In this document: piece by piece, positions 56,868 to 63,068 of the stretch
Position numbering within the stretch: position 1 is the first letter of the stretch
How the letters are laid out: every line of letters begins with the position of its first letter
The notes under the pieces: model-generated
Database searches by the model: none
Told to the model about the DNA's origin: nothing
The model's input: the letters and a program-made list of their open reading frames with translations, nothing else
Program-made: the position numbers and the translations under genes
Assembly: GCA_041228335.1 (NCBI GenBank)
Contig: CP166130.1
Location: 1,884,638-1,948,637 of the forward strand
DNA length: 64,000 nucleotides
Source of the DNA: Alphaproteobacteria bacterium LSUCC0684
GTDB taxonomy: Bacteria; Pseudomonadota; Alphaproteobacteria; Puniceispirillales; UBA1172
Direction of reading: 5' to 3'

Positions 56868-57545
56868 ATGGCGGATCAGAAATACACGATCTCTCGCCAG
56901 ACGCTGGAAGATGGCACCATTCAGCAGATGGTGCTTCAACGCGACGGGGACCGTGCCGATATCCTGAACGAAGAGCAGCTCAAATCTTCCCGGCGCAACC
57001 TTGTGGCGGATGACAATAAGGATGATGTGTGGCTGTTCGGATACGGCTCGCTGATCTGGAATCCGGTGGTTGAAATCAAGACGCAAGTTCTGGGGCGGAT
57101 TTACGGCTATCACCGCCGGTTCTGCCTCAAGACACGCATCGGCAGGGGGACACCGGAAAACCCCGGCCTTGTCCTGGGCCTTGCGCGTGGCGGTTCCTGC
57201 ATGGGGGTTGCCCTCTGCATTGACGGTTCCATCGCGGTTCGGGAGCTTGATCTGCTCTGGAAACGGGAGATGCTGAACGCGTCCTATCATCCGAAACGGG
57301 TTCAGGTGCATTGCGGGGCAAAACAGATCAGCGCCATCACCTTTGTGATGAATGAGGAAAGCCCGAGCTATGTTGCCGCCATGCCGCTCGATGAAAAGGC
57401 CCGGATGATCACCAATGCAAGCGGGTTTGTCGGCACCAGCCGCGAATATCTGGAACTGACCTGCGAAAGCCTCGAGGAGCTGGGGATACGTGATCGGTAT
57501 CTTGCCGAGTTATGCGCCATCATCAAGGGCAATACCGGGTCCTGA
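56868..57545 (+). CDS. ChaC-family gamma-glutamylcyclotransferase
   Basis: ChaC-type enzymes cleave glutathione to 5-oxoproline and Cys-Gly in the cytosol. The 225 residues contain the substrate loop FGYGSLIWNP (YGSLIW at 59-64), RRFCLKTRIGRGTPENPGLVLGL and the catalytic Glu134 in LWKREMLNASYHP. A 50-residue N-terminal extension precedes the catalytic domain, as in other proteobacterial homologues. It lies 9 bp after mscS, so the two may be co-transcribed. GshA, at 29-30.5 kb, makes its substrate precursor. Confidence 0.93.
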   Translation: MADQKYTISRQTLEDGTIQQMVLQRDGDRADILNEEQLKSSRRNLVADDNKDDVWLFGYGSLIWNPVVEIKTQVLGRIYGYHRRFCLKTRIGRGTPENPGLVLGLARGGSCMGVALCIDGSIAVRELDLLWKREMLNASYHPKRVQVHCGAKQISAITFVMNEESPSYVAAMPLDEKARMITNASGFVGTSREYLELTCESLEELGIRDRYLAELCAIIKGNTGS

Positions 57546-57603
57546 AGAGGCGCGGAAAAAAAACTGGAACACAAGCGGCTTTGGCCTTAAGGTGCAGCAG
57601 TAA

Positions 57604-57690
57604 GCGAGTGTGGCGGAATCGGTAGACGCAGTGGACTCAAAATCCACCGATGGCAACATCTTGAGAGTTCGAGTCTCTCCACTCGCACCA
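57604..57690 (+). tRNA. tRNA-Leu (anticodon CAA)
   Basis: The 87-nt class II tRNA has a 7-bp acceptor stem (GCGAGTG with CACTCGC) and an encoded ACCA end. The anticodon loop CTCAAAA gives CAA at 57638-57640, reading UUG. A long variable arm follows, and the T-arm is GAGAG-TTCGAGT-CTCTC. All stems pair. It is followed by an AT-richer accessory-looking segment. Confidence 0.97.
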
Positions 57691-57783
57691 TCTCCAGTTT
57701 TTCTATCTATACTAAAGATAACTAACCGCCATTGTGCTCAAATTTAAAACCGGGCGTGGATCACTTTAACAAATTGCGGCTAT

Positions 57784-58230
57784 CTATTCTTTTCTGATCC
57801 TGTCGATCAACCTGACAACGGCACTGGCAATGGCCATTAATCCGCCTGGCCCTGATTGAATGACCGAAATTAAAATGATGATCAATAATCCCACGGTGAA
57901 ATCGATATTTCCCTGAAGCGCAAGAACAGCAAACAAACCGAGAAGAAAAACAACCCCAACAACTGAAAGTACAATAATCACGTAAGCTTGACGCTCATGA
58001 AATCTCAAGATTGACTCATGACTTCGTGCGGTTTTTTCTTCCGTCATCTTGTTCATGCGTTGCACAAAGCCAGGGTCATGCTTTTCCAGTGCTTCGATCA
58101 GCAAATCTGACCTCTCCTGATATTGAGCAAGAATATTCTGGGTGTTTACATAGATATCCCGCACGGACTGCGCCGGGATATCAGCATTTTCTATGATCTT
58201 TTTGTCAGTTCGATGCTTTGCTTTTGCCAT
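57784..58230 (-). CDS. DUF2335-like two-helix membrane protein
   Basis: The product has about 148 residues. A charged N-terminal half (about 1-83) contains helices rich in Glu, Lys and Gln (ILAQYQERSDLLIEALEKHD, FVQRMNKMTEEKTARS). It is followed by two membrane helices (about 85-105 and 112-135) and a short basic tail. The layout and the DPGFVQRM...EEKTARSHE segment resemble the DUF2335 predicted membrane family, whose function is unknown. Base composition is lower in GC than the neighbours. The start is ATG 58230; the gene overlaps the upstream 73-residue gene by 26 bp. Confidence 0.6.
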   Translation of the reverse strand: MAKAKHRTDKKIIENADIPAQSVRDIYVNTQNILAQYQERSDLLIEALEKHDPGFVQRMNKMTEEKTARSHESILRFHERQAYVIIVLSVVGVVFLLGLFAVLALQGNIDFTVGLLIIILISVIQSGPGGLMAIASAVVRLIDRIRKE

Positions 58231-58426
58231 CAGACGCAACTTTCATTTTCCGAAGAGCGTCTGATTGATTAATGGAATCAAGTAGTGAGATGACAATGGT
58301 GGCAGGCAGCTCATCAATTTGCGAAAGCCATGAATGTTCAGGGCGGATCTTCATGCCCTCCGTGGCCCGCATTGGGTCAAGAGTTACATAGCGTGCATCA
58401 TCAGTCCAGAAGGATTGAATGCCCAT
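58205..58426 (-). CDS. Small protein of unknown function (73 residues)
   Basis: The reading frame starts at ATG 58426, with an AGGGAG site 8 nt upstream, and ends inside the start of the DUF2335-like gene, with which it overlaps by 26 bp. The product starts MGIQSFWTDDARYVTL, contains LPATIVISLLDSINQ and ends in a Lys/Ser-rich tail. No known family was recognised. The good ribosome-binding site and the overlap support a real gene pair. The AT-richer composition and the position by a tRNA suggest acquisition by transfer. Confidence 0.55.
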   Translation of the reverse strand: MGIQSFWTDDARYVTLDPMRATEGMKIRPEHSWLSQIDELPATIVISLLDSINQSDALRKMKVASDGKSKASN

Positions 58427-58692
58427 AACACATGCTCCCTATACTGAGAAATCGTAAAACCGCACAATTCCTCTTTAAGTTTCATTTTTTCCCCAGAAAA
58501 CAAAATGTCAATAAAGAAACGCTATAAGATATATCTGGGGCAGAAATATGGTGACATAAATACACACTCTTTATGGCTAAATCAGGGATACGTCAGATGT
58601 GATCACTTGTTCTAGATTGATTTATGTGACTTTTCTGCTGACTTTACGTATAATTCAACTATTCATGTTCCCAAAAACCGGAGTACCTTTAA
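58427..58692. other. AT-rich spacer between the tRNA-linked cassette and dedA
   Basis: These 266 bp are clearly AT-richer than the rest of the window. They presumably hold promoters for the 73-residue gene (minus) and dedA (plus). A 36-codon frame (58505-58615) starts with MSIKKRYKIY but lacks a ribosome-binding site and is treated as chance. No copy of the tRNA 3' end, which would mark an att site, was found. Confidence 0.5.
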
Positions 58693-59292
58693 GTGAACGA
58701 GCGCCCTGGTCTTTATGATCGAGTTCTCACGGCCATCCCATTTCTGGCACGGCTGCAGGACTGGGTGATCCGGCTGGGAAGCCACCGGGCGGCCCTGCCC
58801 TGGCTGATGGGTCTGTCGTTTCTGGAATCGATCATCTTTCCTGTCCCCATCGATCCCCTTCTCGCCGGCCTTGTGCTGGCGCGCCCGCGTGAATATATCC
58901 GCCTTGGCGTCCTGACGGCGCTGGCCTCGACCCTTGGCGGCGTAGCGGGCTGGGCTATCGGGCTCTGGCTTGGCCAGGCGGTGATCGGGCTTGGCTGGAT
59001 CGGTGAAGAGGGCGCCTTTGCCGAGGTTGCGGCCGCCTTTGCCCGGCATGGCTGGCTGTTGATGCTGGTCGGTGCCTTCACCCCTCTTCCCTATAAAGTG
59101 GTGGTGGTGAGTGCCGGCTTCCTCGGGATCGGGGTCATTCCCCTGATCATCACCTCCCTGATTGGCCGGACCTGCAGATTCGTGCTGATCGCCGCCCTTG
59201 TCCGTTATCGGCAGGATACCGGCAAGGCCATGTCGATCCTTTCCCTTCTGCTTGTTCTTTTTGCCTTCTTCTGGTGGTACATCAAAGCATGA
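58693..59292 (+). CDS. DedA-superfamily (YqaA-like) membrane protein
   Basis: The 199-residue inner-membrane protein has about five hydrophobic segments and the SNARE-associated/VTT-domain features FLESIIFPVPIDPLLAG (E....P.P.D) and GAFTPLPYKVVVVSAGFLG (the conserved F.P.P.K...G block). Members of this superfamily act in lipid scrambling and membrane homeostasis. It starts at GTG 58693, with GGAG 9 nt upstream. Its stop overlaps the dsbB start (ATGA), so the two genes are coupled. Confidence 0.88.
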   Translation: MNERPGLYDRVLTAIPFLARLQDWVIRLGSHRAALPWLMGLSFLESIIFPVPIDPLLAGLVLARPREYIRLGVLTALASTLGGVAGWAIGLWLGQAVIGLGWIGEEGAFAEVAAAFARHGWLLMLVGAFTPLPYKVVVVSAGFLGIGVIPLIITSLIGRTCRFVLIAALVRYRQDTGKAMSILSLLLVLFAFFWWYIKA

Positions 59293-59810
59293 ACTTTTCA
59301 TCTATCTTCTGTGCTGATCCGAGAATCACCCTTGGTATGGCCGCCGCAGGCTCGACCTTTCTTCTTGGCGCGGCCTTCTTTTTTGAATATGTCATGGGTC
59401 TTGAGCCCTGCACCTTGTGCATCTGGCAGCGCTGGCCGCACGGGATCATGGCGGGCCTTGGCCTGGCCGGGCTTCTTCTGCCTTCGGGCGGGGCTCGCCT
59501 CATGATGATCGGCGGCCTTGTGGTTCTGCTGGCCGGTGCGGGCGTCGCTTTCTGGCATAGCGGGGTGGAATGGGGCCTTCTCCCGGGTCCCAGCGCCTGC
59601 AGTGGCGGTGTTCCGCTTGATGGCGATCCCGCCGCGGCCCTCGATGCCCTGCTGGCATCGGAGCCGGTGCGGTGCGACGAGGTGCCATGGTCTCTCTTCG
59701 GCCTTTCGATGGCAAACTGGAACGGTATCGCAAGTCTCGGTCTGGCAGGGTTTATCGCCATTGCCTTACAGCCTGGCCATTTTGCGGGCAGGAAACCACA
59801 GGGAAGCTGA
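59289..59810 (+). CDS. Disulfide bond formation protein DsbB
   Basis: DsbB reoxidises DsbA by passing electrons to ubiquinone. The 173 residues have four membrane helices. The first redox pair is in LEPCTLCIWQRWPH (CxxC), and the second is the periplasmic pair SACSGG...VRCDEVPW. The closing FGLSMANWN motif is typical. ATG 59289 overlaps the dedA stop by 4 bp and is preferred over the open frame from 59274. The likely partner is the DsbA-like protein at 3.6 kb; coq7 downstream serves ubiquinone synthesis. Confidence 0.93.
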   Translation: MNFSSIFCADPRITLGMAAAGSTFLLGAAFFFEYVMGLEPCTLCIWQRWPHGIMAGLGLAGLLLPSGGARLMMIGGLVVLLAGAGVAFWHSGVEWGLLPGPSACSGGVPLDGDPAAALDALLASEPVRCDEVPWSLFGLSMANWNGIASLGLAGFIAIALQPGHFAGRKPQGS

Positions 59811-59817
59811 ACATACC

Positions 59818-60339
59818 ATGACGGATATCAAGGAAAGCCAAATTGATCGAATTCTTCGGGTTGACCATGCCGGCGAAGTCGGGGCAAGACGCATTTACGA
59901 AGGCCAGCTTGCCGTCCTTGGCAATCATCCTGTTGCGCCTGAAATCGAACATATGAAAGATCAGGAACAGCATCATCTGGATACGTTTGAAAACCTCCTT
60001 CGGGATCACGAAGTCCGGCCATCGGTTTTCTCGCCTTTCTGGAATGGCGCGGGCTTCATCCTTGGCGCGGTGACCGCCGCCATGGGGCCGAAAGCTGCCA
60101 TGGCCTGCACCATCGCGGTCGAGGAAGTGATCGGGGAGCATTACGACAGGCAGGTCAAGACCCTTGATGACAGCCACGCCGAGCTCAAGGCCACCCTTGC
60201 CCGGTTCCGTGATGAGGAACTCGAACATCGTGACACCGCCCGTGACCATGATGGGGAAAAAGCCATCGGTTATCCGGTGATGCGAAAAATCATCCAGGCC
60301 GGGTGCCGGACAGCGATCCGGATTGCCGAACGCTACTAG
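59818..60339 (+). CDS. coq7: 2-polyprenyl-3-methyl-6-methoxy-1,4-benzoquinone hydroxylase Coq7 (UbiF replacement)
   Basis: Coq7 is a di-iron monooxygenase that hydroxylates demethoxyubiquinone late in ubiquinone synthesis. The 173 residues show the two four-helix-bundle iron motifs: RVDHAGEVGARRIYEGQ and EQQHHLDTFE in the first half, and VEEVIGEHY and DEELEHRDTA in the second. The start is ATG 59818, 7 bp after dsbB. Its TAG shares the CTAG at 60336-60339 with the convergent HNH gene. Confidence 0.95.
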   Translation: MTDIKESQIDRILRVDHAGEVGARRIYEGQLAVLGNHPVAPEIEHMKDQEQHHLDTFENLLRDHEVRPSVFSPFWNGAGFILGAVTAAMGPKAAMACTIAVEEVIGEHYDRQVKTLDDSHAELKATLARFRDEELEHRDTARDHDGEKAIGYPVMRKIIQAGCRTAIRIAERY

Positions 60340-60968
60340 ATCGAAAGCGCAGTTGCCGGAACAACGATATCCTCAGGGTCCGGACTGCCGTCATTTTCAA
60401 GCTCGCTATCCCAGTAGAGATAATCGCGCCAGCTGTGATGCAGGTGGTTGGGCGGAAATCTGCGGCCGTTTTCCTGCAACTGCCATGTCGTCGGCTGCGC
60501 GGGTCTCCTGCGAGGATGCATACCGCATTCCCGGGGCAGTTTATTGGCCTTCTGCAGGTTGCATCTCGAACAGGCGGCAACAACATTTTCCCAGGTGGTA
60601 CGCCCGCCTCTTGACCTCGGGATGACGTGATCGAAAGTCAGGTCCTGGGCCTGAAATTCCTGCATGCAGTACTGGCAGTTGAACCGGTCCCGCAAAAAGA
60701 CGTTAAACCGCGTAAATGCCGGGTTGGGGCTCTGCTGGACATAATCCTTGAGCGCGATGACGCTCGGCAGCCGCATGGTCAGGCTGGGGGAATGGATATA
60801 ACTGTCGTATTCGGAGATGATGGTCACGCGATCAAGAAAGACCGCCTTGACGGTATCCTGCCAGGACCACAGCGACAGCGGAAAATAGCTCAAAGGCCTG
60901 AAATCTGCATTGAGTGCCAGCGCCGGCGCCAATCCGTCATAGGGGGTTGGGCAGGAACCGCTGGTCAT
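60336..60968 (-). CDS. HNH endonuclease family protein
   Basis: The 210 residues contain an HNH domain with a zinc pair CQYCMQEF, the catalytic LTFDHVIPRSRGGRTTWENVVAA (H, N) and CSRCNLQK. The N-terminal ~90 residues (LNADFRPLSYFPLSLWSWQDTV pattern) are shared with a broad bacterial group of stand-alone HNH proteins, found mainly in chromosomal contexts rather than restriction loci. The biological role is unknown; repair or RNA/DNA processing is possible. ATG 60968 is chosen, preceded by AAGG. A 123-bp gap separates it from the esterase gene. Confidence 0.9.
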   Translation of the reverse strand: MTSGSCPTPYDGLAPALALNADFRPLSYFPLSLWSWQDTVKAVFLDRVTIISEYDSYIHSPSLTMRLPSVIALKDYVQQSPNPAFTRFNVFLRDRFNCQYCMQEFQAQDLTFDHVIPRSRGGRTTWENVVAACSRCNLQKANKLPRECGMHPRRRPAQPTTWQLQENGRRFPPNHLHHSWRDYLYWDSELENDGSPDPEDIVVPATALSI

Positions 60969-61091
60969 TATTTCAACCTTCGTCTCATCATGGAAGCATG
61001 AAACCACGAAACCCGGCGCTAATCAACCCCGGGGCGCGGCTTTAACCACAAGATCTTGTGGGTGAGACAAAAAATATCAGCAAATCCTGAT

Positions 61092-61766
61092 TTATTCGGG
61101 GAATATCTCACCGAGGAAGCTCATCGCAGCTTCAAGGCCCTCGCCATCGATACCGTGCCCGAGGCCATCCCGGGTTACGCTGGTGACCTTGATTTCAGCC
61201 TGTTTCAACACGGCTTCGGCGATCGTCAGCGCCTGATAGGGCACGACCTGATCTTCCCGGCCATGAACCAGCAGCACCGGCGGCGCGGCGGTCTTTTCGC
61301 GCTCAAGCCTGTCGGGCGCCAGCAGCGCGCCGGAAAAACTGACAATACCCGCAATCGGTGATGAAAGGCGCATCCCGGTGTGAAGCGCCATCATCCCGCC
61401 CTGGGAAAAACCGATCAGCGCAACCCGCTCAAGCCCGACGCCATGATCCCGGCAGAGCTCGTCGATCAGGTCCCTGATATGGCCCTGGGCCTCATCCGGC
61501 CCGTTATCCAGCCCGGCCTGATCCTGATTGAGGTCAAACCACTGGCGGCCCATCGGGTTGGCGGAACATGGCGCAGGCGCGTCTGGTGATGCGAAGATGT
61601 GATGCGGAAAACGGCGCGCCATCACCGGCGCCAGATCCATCAGATCGGCGCCATCAGCCCCCCATCCATGCAGGAAGATGATCACGCCCTTGGGATCACC
61701 TTCTTCCTGCGGCTGGCGAACAAGCGTGGAAAGCCCGCCTTTTGTTTCGCGGATGATTGTCGTCAT
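61092..61766 (-). CDS. Alpha/beta-hydrolase, phospholipase/carboxylesterase (Abhydrolase_2) family
   Basis: The 224 residues belong to the carboxylesterase/acyl-protein-thioesterase-like group. The catalytic triad is Ser121 (IGFSQGGMM), Asp172 (HGREDQVVP) and His204 (GLGHGID); the oxyanion segment is FLHGWGADG. No signal peptide is seen, so it should be cytoplasmic. The substrate is unknown. A GAAAGGA site lies upstream of the ATG. It is divergent from gluQ. Confidence 0.93.
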   Translation of the reverse strand: MTTIIRETKGGLSTLVRQPQEEGDPKGVIIFLHGWGADGADLMDLAPVMARRFPHHIFASPDAPAPCSANPMGRQWFDLNQDQAGLDNGPDEAQGHIRDLIDELCRDHGVGLERVALIGFSQGGMMALHTGMRLSSPIAGIVSFSGALLAPDRLEREKTAAPPVLLVHGREDQVVPYQALTIAEAVLKQAEIKVTSVTRDGLGHGIDGEGLEAAMSFLGEIFPE

Positions 61767-61877
61767 GCGATGTTCCTTTCGCGTGCAAAAGTCTGTTCCT
61801 TCTTCTTATATTGGGTCTAAGATCATGTAAGCGCAACCTCGCATCAGCCGAATGAGCCATCAGAAGATCCAGATCAG

Positions 61878-62732
61878 ATGAGTGCCCCCGATGTCATCAC
61901 CCGTTTTGCCCCGAGCCCGACCGGGTTTCTGCATCTCGGGCATGTTTTCTCGGCCCTTGAAGCGAGGCGCATCGCCGATGCACATGGCGGTGAAATGCGC
62001 CTCAGGATTGAGGATATCGACCATACCCGCTGCCGGGTGGAATTGAGGTCTGCCATTCTCGAGGATCTCGATTTCCTGGGTATCCGGGTTGACGGGTCTG
62101 TCCTCATCCAGTCGGAACGCCTGCCTTCATACCGCGAGGCCCTTGCCGAGCTTGAACGGCGGGAGCTGGTCTACCCATGCTATCTGAGCAGGGCTGAACT
62201 TGACGGGCTTCTTTCTGCTCCCCATGCGGTACCGGCCAATACCGATACCATGATCAACCCGTCCCTCAAGGCCGAGAGGATTGCGCGCGGGGATGCGCCG
62301 GCCTGGCGGCTGCGCATGGAAACCGTCCGCCCGCTGATCCGTGACCTTCACTTTCACGATATCCATCTTGGCGATCAGCGCATCGATCCGGACCAGATCG
62401 GTGATGCGGTCATCGCGCGCAAAGATATCGGTACAAGCTATCACCTTGCCGTGGTGCTGGATGATGCCGCCCAGGGGGTAACGCTGGTCACCCGCGGGGC
62501 TGATCTGCTGGCATCGACACCGCTACATCGGGTGCTTGGCGTGCTGCTGGAATTGCCGGAAACCCGCTGGCTACATCATCCCCTTCTTGCCGATGCTGCC
62601 GGCAAGCGGCTCGCCAAACGTGATGATGCGCTGGCCATCCGCCATTTGCGCGCCACCGGCATGACAAAAGAGGCTGTAATCTCCCTGATGCAGGACCAGC
62701 CCAGACTTGGCCCGAAACAAAGCGCTGGCTGA
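61878..62732 (+). CDS. gluQ: Glutamyl-Q tRNA(Asp) synthetase
   Basis: GluQ-RS attaches glutamate to queuosine in tRNA-Asp. The 284 residues are a truncated GluRS without an anticodon-binding domain. The nucleotide motif is HLGH (19-22) in FAPSPTGFLHLGH, and the KMSKS-like loop is KRLAKRDDA (about 243). Unlike E. coli GluQ, the region around YPCYLSRAELDGLL (about 99-112) has only one cysteine, so the zinc site is probably absent. The stop lies within one arm of an 8-bp inverted repeat (62728-62755). Confidence 0.93.
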   Translation: MSAPDVITRFAPSPTGFLHLGHVFSALEARRIADAHGGEMRLRIEDIDHTRCRVELRSAILEDLDFLGIRVDGSVLIQSERLPSYREALAELERRELVYPCYLSRAELDGLLSAPHAVPANTDTMINPSLKAERIARGDAPAWRLRMETVRPLIRDLHFHDIHLGDQRIDPDQIGDAVIARKDIGTSYHLAVVLDDAAQGVTLVTRGADLLASTPLHRVLGVLLELPETRWLHHPLLADAAGKRLAKRDDALAIRHLRATGMTKEAVISLMQDQPRLGPKQSAG

Positions 62733-62755
62733 TCTTTTTTCAGGCCGAGATCAGC
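62728..62755 (+). repeat. Perfect 8-bp inverted repeat over the gluQ stop codon
   Basis: GCTGATCT (62728-62735) pairs with AGATCAGC (62748-62755) around a 12-nt loop. The gluQ TGA is inside the left arm. No T-run follows the right arm, so it is more likely an mRNA 3'-end stabiliser or Rho-related pause than an intrinsic terminator. Confidence 0.6.
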
Positions 62756-62825
62756 GGGGAAAGGCGGCAGATGATGTTGCGTCATTCTGCCACAGAATTT
62801 TCAATCGAAATTTAGGTCAGCCTTG

Positions 62826-62854
62826 TTGACACATTAAGCAAAAAGGAGCATTAC
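62826..62854 (+). promoter_or_regulatory. Candidate promoter of the predicted small RNA
   Basis: A perfect TTGACA (62826-62831) is followed after 17 bp by CATTAC (62849-62854), a poor -10. The predicted start is near 62861, just before the first hairpin of the putative sRNA. Confidence 0.45.
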
Positions 62855-62860
62855 ACGCGT

Positions 62861-62926
62861 GTTGCGCCCATATGGCGCACGTTTCCTCCCTAAACTCGGT
62901 CGCGGTTCGCCCGCGGCCTTTTTTTT
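62861..62926 (+). ncRNA. Predicted small RNA with anti-Shine-Dalgarno loop and terminator
   Basis: Three stem-loops lie in about 66 nt. The first is TGCGCC-CATAT-GGCGCA (62863-62879). The second is GTTT-CCTCCCT-AAAC (62881-62895), with CCTCC exposed in the loop. The third is GGTCGCGG-TTCGC-CCGCGGCC (62898-62918, one G-U pair), followed by T8 (62919-62926), a classic intrinsic terminator. A TTGACA -35 lies at the right distance upstream. The 336-bp gap between gluQ and moaA holds no convincing protein gene. A CCUCC loop recalls alphaproteobacterial sRNAs of the 'cuckoo' type, but the assignment is by pattern only. Confidence 0.55.
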
Positions 62927-62954
62927 GCCCCCAGTTTTGTGCCCCCAGTTTTGT
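62927..62954. repeat. Two perfect tandem 14-bp repeats
   Basis: GCCCCCAGTTTTGT occurs at 62927-62940 and again at 62941-62954, with a partial third copy (GCCCCGGG) after it. The array starts directly at the end of the T-run of the terminator. Confidence 0.9.
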
Positions 62955-63004
62955 GCCCCGGGACCGGCGCTGCGGCAATCAACCGGACAGATGAGGTTAA
63001 TATC

Positions 63005-63034
63005 TTGACGCGGGCAGTTTGGATCGCGTCTAAT
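63005..63034 (+). promoter_or_regulatory. Candidate moaA promoter with embedded inverted repeat
   Basis: TTGACG (63005-63010) and TCTAAT (63029-63034), each 5/6 to consensus, are separated by 18 bp. An inverted repeat GACGCG (63007-63012) / CGCGTC (63025-63030) overlaps both boxes and would suit a dimeric regulator. The predicted start is about 30 nt before the moaA ATG. Confidence 0.6.
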
Positions 63035-63068
63035 CAGGGTTGATATATTTGATACGTTGAGGATTTCC

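Noticed and set aside
58505-58615. 36-codon frame (MSIKKRYKIY...) in the AT-rich spacer
   Set aside because: No ribosome-binding site, and short frames are expected by chance in AT-rich DNA. Kept only as a possible small protein if translation data appear.
57691-58692. Integration att site from the tRNA-Leu 3' end
   Set aside because: No second copy of the tRNA 3' terminal sequence and no integrase gene could be found nearby.
62733-63068. Molybdenum cofactor riboswitch upstream of moaA
   Set aside because: The near-consensus moaA promoter leaves only about a 30-nt leader. The upstream hairpins end in a terminator before that promoter and do not show the known Moco RNA layout.
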